64,000 nt of DNA from Sabellastarte sp. h YS-2021. Taxonomy: Eukaryota > Annelida > Polychaeta > Sabellida > Sabellidae. Shown in pieces: positions 59,601 through 64,000 of the stretch. Position numbers and translations under genes: made by a program. Each line of letters opens with the position of its first letter. The first letter of the stretch is position 1. Where the stretch lies: the NCBI GenBank assembly GCA_964017235.1, contig OZ024936.1, forward strand, positions 35,734,040 to 35,798,039. The letters run 5' to 3'. The notes under the pieces were generated by a model. That model had not been told where the DNA came from and ran no database searches. It saw nothing but the letters and a program-made list of their open reading frames with translations.

Positions 59601-60430
59601 TGGTGGGCTTCATTACATATAACACAAAGGGGAGTCAGAACTGAGATTGTGTCACATATTTAGGTTGCATATATATGGACCACATATATAGGTATAGAGG
59701 AAATGAATAACTGAAAACAATTTGCAAATTCTAAAAATAATATAATAAAATAATAATATAAATAATTTTTTTTAAATAATATTTTATTTGTGAACAAATA
59801 TAGAAACAGATATGCGCTTTTGGGATTATGAATTTTAGAATGGACATTGAATCATCAATCATTTAAATACTTTGAAGGAAGATTGAAAAATATGATGAGT
59901 TGAGTTAAAAATAATATTTTATTTGTCAACAAATATAGAAACAGATATGCTCTTTTGGGATTATTATTTTAGAATGGACATTCAATCATCAATCATTTAA
60001 ATACTTGGAAAATAGGTTTAGAGTTATCATTGCAGGAAGATTGAAAATATAATTTGAGTTATGTATTCGGCGTCTGGGGATACACCATCTTCCTTGGGGA
60101 GATATAAACAGAGTAGATTGATGTGCTGAAGTTCATATAATAATGGGTAATTATGTTTTAAAAAATTCCCGATCAAAACCTGTGGCGTGAGTGATGACCT
60201 GTCTGGGGATATGTTGGCGCCGAGTTGGCCCAATCTAGTTTTTTCAGGCATTAAAACCCATGACTTCATGCAGTAAATCACTTATAACATGAAAAGTATT
60301 GCATTTAGAACATTTTGTTAAATATGTTTTTCACCTATTTTTCGTTCAGCTATAACATAGTAAAATTTCAGACTTGTAGCTGATTGCAAAATTATGTAAT
60401 AGCTGCATATAAAGCTATACATTTGTCACA
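56629..60430 (+). mobile_element. Element X, copy 2 (partial; split by E1B)
   Basis: 5' hairpin ATGTCAGCTGAC-TTGGCA-GTCAGCTGACAT (56632-56661); the following 320 bp match 39303-39650. E1B interrupts it at 56981-60238. Afterwards X-like sequence resumes (GGCATTAAAACCCATGACTT ... GCTATAACATAGTAAAATTTC) to about 60430. The 3' end was not found. Confidence 0.8.
56981..60238 (+). mobile_element. Element E1, copy B (complete, 3.26 kb)
   Basis: Full length with both ends: 5' hairpin with GACGAAAGTC core, shorter (GCC)n than in E1A, 3' inverted arm and CTAG (60235-60238), TT. Uninterrupted where E1A carries E2A (57985) and where E1C carries the LINE (about 59415). Inserted in X copy 2. Confidence 0.92.
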
Positions 60431-61108
60431 TTTTCTGATCTGTGAAAAATCTGCACCAGAGAAAAGAATTGCCTGTGTGTGTGCGCGCGTGTGTTACAGA
60501 AACAGAATTGCCTCTGTGTGTGTTATATATGTCTGTGTTTTTCTCCCTTAAGTGTTTCAATTGAAGTGGAGAGGGGTGGGGGGAGGGGTGGGGAAGATTT
60601 ACAATAGACCTTTTCAACATCTCCTCAGGTGACTGAACTTAGGTAAACACTCACTCCTGCATGCACAGATTTACTGCAGTGCACACACAAACATTCTTTG
60701 TTTTTCTCTTAGTGTACATTATGCAGGCACAAATATCACTTAAATTCTATGATATTTAATACTTTGAGTTATTTTGTGTTGCATGTTAACTTTCAAAATA
60801 ATTTAGAATTAGAAAATCAGTTTACAAGACTGTTCTTTATTCACATTGTCCCAGGTTTTTAATGGAGAGGGGTTGCAATATGCATGTACTTGAATATTTT
60901 GACAAATTACCCAGAAAAAATGTTTAAGTTAAAAACAAAGCTTCTTATGGTCAGCCGTACTTTGTGGAAAGTCAAAATAAATGCATTAGCAAAGAAAATC
61001 CATAAAGATTCCTTATTACATGCACAATTTGTATATGATCAATGAAGAGTATTTTAAATTCATATTTTGACATATTCAGAAATATTACCTTATACGAATA
61101 TCTGTTCT
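60431..61108. other. Non-coding with a (TG)n-rich patch
   Basis: 60472-60535 is rich in TGTGTGTG/GCGCGCGTG. The rest shows no gene or repeat family. Confidence 0.35.
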
Positions 61109-61671
61109 CATAACTACCATAAGGAGGTTATGTTTTTGATGTGTTTGTCTGTGTCTCTGTTTCTTAATACTCGAAAAGATATGAACAGATGTTTGTGAAA
61201 TTTTTTATGTACATAGGACCTGACTGAAGGAAATGAAATGAAATTTTGTGAAAAATCCAGATCACATTCTGGATACAAAAACCCTGAATTTTCAAATGTT
61301 AATGTATTTTTTCAAATGGTTTGGGTTTATTATGGAATCACTCTGCTGCATCTTGTCTGTTTTGAGAGAATGGAAAAAGCCTTAAATTAAATATCTCCTG
61401 GAAACAATTTACGATTCCACATTTACAGCTACAGTTTCTCTTCTGCCAACATCTAGTAAAAATGATTTGTAAAATATAGTACTTCATGAAACACAAAAAA
61501 GCTCACATTCTGCTTACAGTTTAATACTGCAACTGCTACAGTTTTTAAATAATCCACTTTTCGATCAGATACAAAACACAGTAAAACTTATGTTCTGCTT
61601 ACAATCTCATACTGCAACTACTACTGCTCTCCATCCGGGCCGCTAGTTTTGTTAGCAAATCCTTTTTCTAG
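61109..61671 (+). mobile_element. Possible small hairpin-capped element E5
   Basis: Begins with CATAACTACC-ATAA-GGAGGTTATG (61109-61132, 9 of 10 pairs) and ends with CCTTTTTCTAG followed by TT, like E1-E3. The 3' inverted arm was not found, so assignment is tentative. Confidence 0.45.
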
Positions 61672-61677
61672 TTAATT

Positions 61678-61993
61678 ATGTCCACCCCCCTGGGGGGTGG
61701 ATATATTATTTTTGCTTTTTTCGCCGTCCGATGTCCGATGTCCGGCGTCCGATGTCCGGCGTCACGCATGGTTTCCGCTCATTTAAAGGAAAAGTATTAG
61801 AGCTATTGTCACCAAATTTGGTATGCAGGCTTATTGGGTCAGTAGCTTGCTTGGGATTGCTTTTGGTCTATCTCCTTAACCATGCGAGATAGAGCGATTT
61901 CGTCGAAATTTTCAACCCACAGGGTATCTAAGGAATGTAATCTTTGCAATTTTCAAAAAAATTTCCCCTCCCCAAAAATGGCAGCCATTTCGA
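61678..61993 (+). mobile_element. Element E2, copy B (internally deleted, 3' cut by a LINE)
   Basis: Same 5' hairpin and first ~180 bp as E2A (31346-31527), then directly joined to the array unit corresponding to 35659-35790, identified by its private variants CTTAACCATGCGAG and TTTTCAACCC. Broken at 61994 by the poly(A) end of the LINE. Confidence 0.85.
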
Positions 61994-63370
61994 TTTTTTT
62001 TTTTGCTCTCATATATTTTATTTACCCTTTTGCAATAAAAAAGAAAGAGTCTCGGGAGGGCGAGGGTAGCAAACCCTCCATCGAGACTATGTACAGTAAT
62101 TTCTACATAAAAATATTACTATACATATACATAGTGAGTATATAAACACAAACGGTAATTACTGTATGAAACATTACATTTGCCTTCAATAAATAAATTC
62201 TAGTAAAAAAAATTGTATACACTCATTCTCATAATAAATTTTTGAGTCTTCTTAGTTACATAAATCTATTAACACTGACCATTTTTCAAAAAAATTTTCA
62301 ACCAACATTTCTGTTTTGGCTAACAATAATTGTTCATTATATATATTACTTAGATACTTTTTATACTCAAACAAGTTTAAAGATCTGTTTGATCTTGCAC
62401 ATTTAAAGATATAATATTTTCCAGTGATAGTTATAATATTTACCGAATTATCTGAACAAACATCCTCCCAAACTCCAAAAATTATGTGTGATGGGGAACA
62501 AACAAAATTTTTATTTGTGTTTTGAAAGATCCAAGATTTTATGCTTCCCCAAAATTCATTACTTTTAGGGCAGAAGACAAACAGATGTATTATGGTTTCT
62601 TCACTTTCATGGCATAAGCGACATACAGAATTTTCTGATTGCTTCATCTTAAAAAGGTGTCGATTGGTCGCAATTAACCTGTAGATTATTTTATATTGGA
62701 ACCAAATCAGAAAATTGTCCTTTAAACTGTAGAAACATATTCTATAAATATTTTTCCAGGTTAATGTATCCAGAATTAAACTTAAATCAGCTTCCCATTT
62801 TTTCTTAAAATTGTTCCCTTGGATGATTGATGGCAAGATTATGTTGTAGAAATCCTTTGTTCCTTTTCGTGACCTATGTAACAGTTGGACCTGAGTTGGA
62901 AATATTGGTCGTTGGTACGCGTTAGTGTTGAGATTTGTTAACCCAATAAGTTTTTTCAAGCATAGATACAATCTATGGTAAGTCAAAAAATCTAATGCGA
63001 TATTATAAAACAGGGCGATATTTTCCCTAGTCATTATGTCACCATTTCTCGTAAGGTCTATAGGATATAAGATGCCCTGTTGATATAATTCAGGTATATA
63101 GAGAGTTGTCCGTGTTATTTCTGGGTTGTACCACAATGGTAGATGTAATATTTCATAAATATTACACTTTTAGTGAAAGTTCTGTAATACACAGGCCCAA
63201 GCCGAAAGAACATCTTTCCAAAAACGGTTGTCCATTTGTTTTGCCTTTTGGACTGTCCAATCAGAGCCAAACAATGCTATTTTATTGGTGTCACCAACAA
63301 TATATTTTGCCAACTGTACCCAAGGAGCTGCTGTTTTAATATACAGGTTACGAATCCAAGAAGCCTTTAG
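61994..63370 (-). mobile_element. 5'-truncated LINE (L1/Tx1-like) with poly(A) tail
   Basis: Minus orientation: coding remnant 63370-62252, 3' UTR, then an 11 nt A-run (forward 61994-62004) at the junction with E2B. Upstream it runs straight into the satellite at 63377. Confidence 0.85.
62252..63370 (-). pseudogene. C-terminal part of a LINE reverse transcriptase ORF
   Basis: One frame from 63370 to the stop at 62252 with a single in-frame TAA at 63170-63172, about 370 codons. Near the start it reads KASWIRNLYIKTAAPW and ALFGSDWTVQK. The middle has a Trp-rich region (LSLILDTLTWKNIYRICFYS, FLIWFQYKIIYRLIATNRHL), then the zinc knuckle CRLCHESEETIIHLFVFCPK and WGSIKSWIF, the usual end of L1/Tx1-type ORF2 proteins. 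Polymerase and endonuclease domains are absent. Confidence 0.85.
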
Positions 63371-63376
63371 ACCTTT

Positions 63377-63880
63377 TAGCTGGTCAGATTTACCCCCGGA
63401 CCCCCCCCCTTATGGGTCAAACTGGGGGTCATAAAATAGCTGATTTTGTGTTTTTGCCTTATAGCTCCTTTATTCTTGCTTTTATAGTTTAGAATGTATT
63501 AAGAGGTATTGGGAAACCCTGTGTGAAGAGTCTAGGTAGTTGGTCAGATTTACCCCCGGATCCCCCCCTTATGGGTCAAACTGGGGTTATAAAATAGCCG
63601 ATTATGTGTTTTGGCCTTTTATCTCCTTTATTCTTGCTTTTAGAGCTTTAGAATGTATTAAGAGGTATTGGGAAACCTTATGTGAAGAGTCTAGATAGCT
63701 GGTCAGATTTACCCCCGGATCCCCTCCTTATGGGTCAAACTGGGGTCATCAAATAGCCGATTTTGTGTTTTTGCCTTATATCTATTTTATTCTTGCTTTT
63801 AGAGATTTACAATGTATTCAGAGGTATTGGGAAACCTTATGTGAAGAGTCTAGATAGCTGGTCAGATTTACCAGATAGAT
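63377..63880 (+). repeat. ~160 bp satellite, three units
   Basis: GGTCAGATTTACCCCCGGAT, CTTATGGGTCAAACTGGGGT and GAATGTATTAAGAGGTATTGGG recur at 63380, 63542, 63701 and 63860. Organisation resembles the ~140 bp satellite of X (GGTCAGATTTGACC...GGTCAAA). 63881-64000 has nothing recognisable. Confidence 0.9.
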
Positions 63881-64000
63881 GTGTTCAGAGCATTGTGTCA
63901 TAAACTTCTTGCCTTTCTAAAGGCTCACATTTTACTATGCCTTTTTCTAAAATGTAAATAGATATATGGCATTTATAAAGCACTGTTACTCTTTAATTAA

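Overview
This is eukaryotic nuclear DNA: spliced genes with GT-AG introns, AT-rich intergenic sequence, SINEs, LINEs, DNA transposons and long minisatellite arrays. The gene set (a DM10 cilia gene, TMEM18, CHRAC1) only says metazoan. The dominant repeats, mobile elements whose core is a tandem array of ~130-170 bp units, resemble the pearl/Helentron-type elements known from bivalve molluscs, so a bivalve or related lophotrochozoan is my best guess (inference).

Layout. 1-2059 is the 3' part of a repeated element (E1 copy C) carrying a small LINE insertion. 2765-6991 (+) holds the last eight exons of an EFHC1/EFHC2-type gene. 9086-11975 (-) holds four coding exons of TMEM18, convergent with it; its first exon was not found. 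12-27 kb is intron or intergenic DNA full of SINEs (two with clear 10-12 bp target duplications, a third with a near-identical 14 bp one), MITEs, minisatellites and an array-bearing element (E4). 27392-27529 (+) is coding exon 1 of CHRAC1. About 120 bp after its splice donor begins a 24.7 kb nest of transposons (27649-52321), followed by a second nest to the window end. I found no further CHRAC1 exon.

The nest resolves into layers with sequence-level proof at most junctions: (1) a Mutator-like element with a FLYWCH/MULE transposase pseudogene, inverted ends and a possible 8 bp target duplication; (2) a Penelope-like composite (GIY-YIG endonuclease in a 394 bp-arm palindrome, plus a C2H2 zinc-finger ORF) inserted in it with a 13 bp target duplication; (3) two large array-bearing elements, E1A and X, inserted in the composite, X splitting the zinc-finger ORF so that removing it leaves exactly 366 in-frame codons; (4) E2A inside E1A and E3 inside X; (5) rearranged fragments inside E3. 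A second E1 copy (E1B, 56981-60238) lacks E2A and gives its empty site.

The most interesting result is that E1, E2, E3, X (and probably E4) share no terminal sequence but the same terminal architecture: a 5' terminal hairpin, the first 10-12 nt repeated in inverted orientation near the 3' end, a 3' stem-loop, an end in CTAG or TTG, and insertion at a TT dinucleotide without a longer target duplication. This fits rolling-circle (Helentron/HINE-like) transposition. Their cores are satellite-like arrays, three of which show higher-order repeats.
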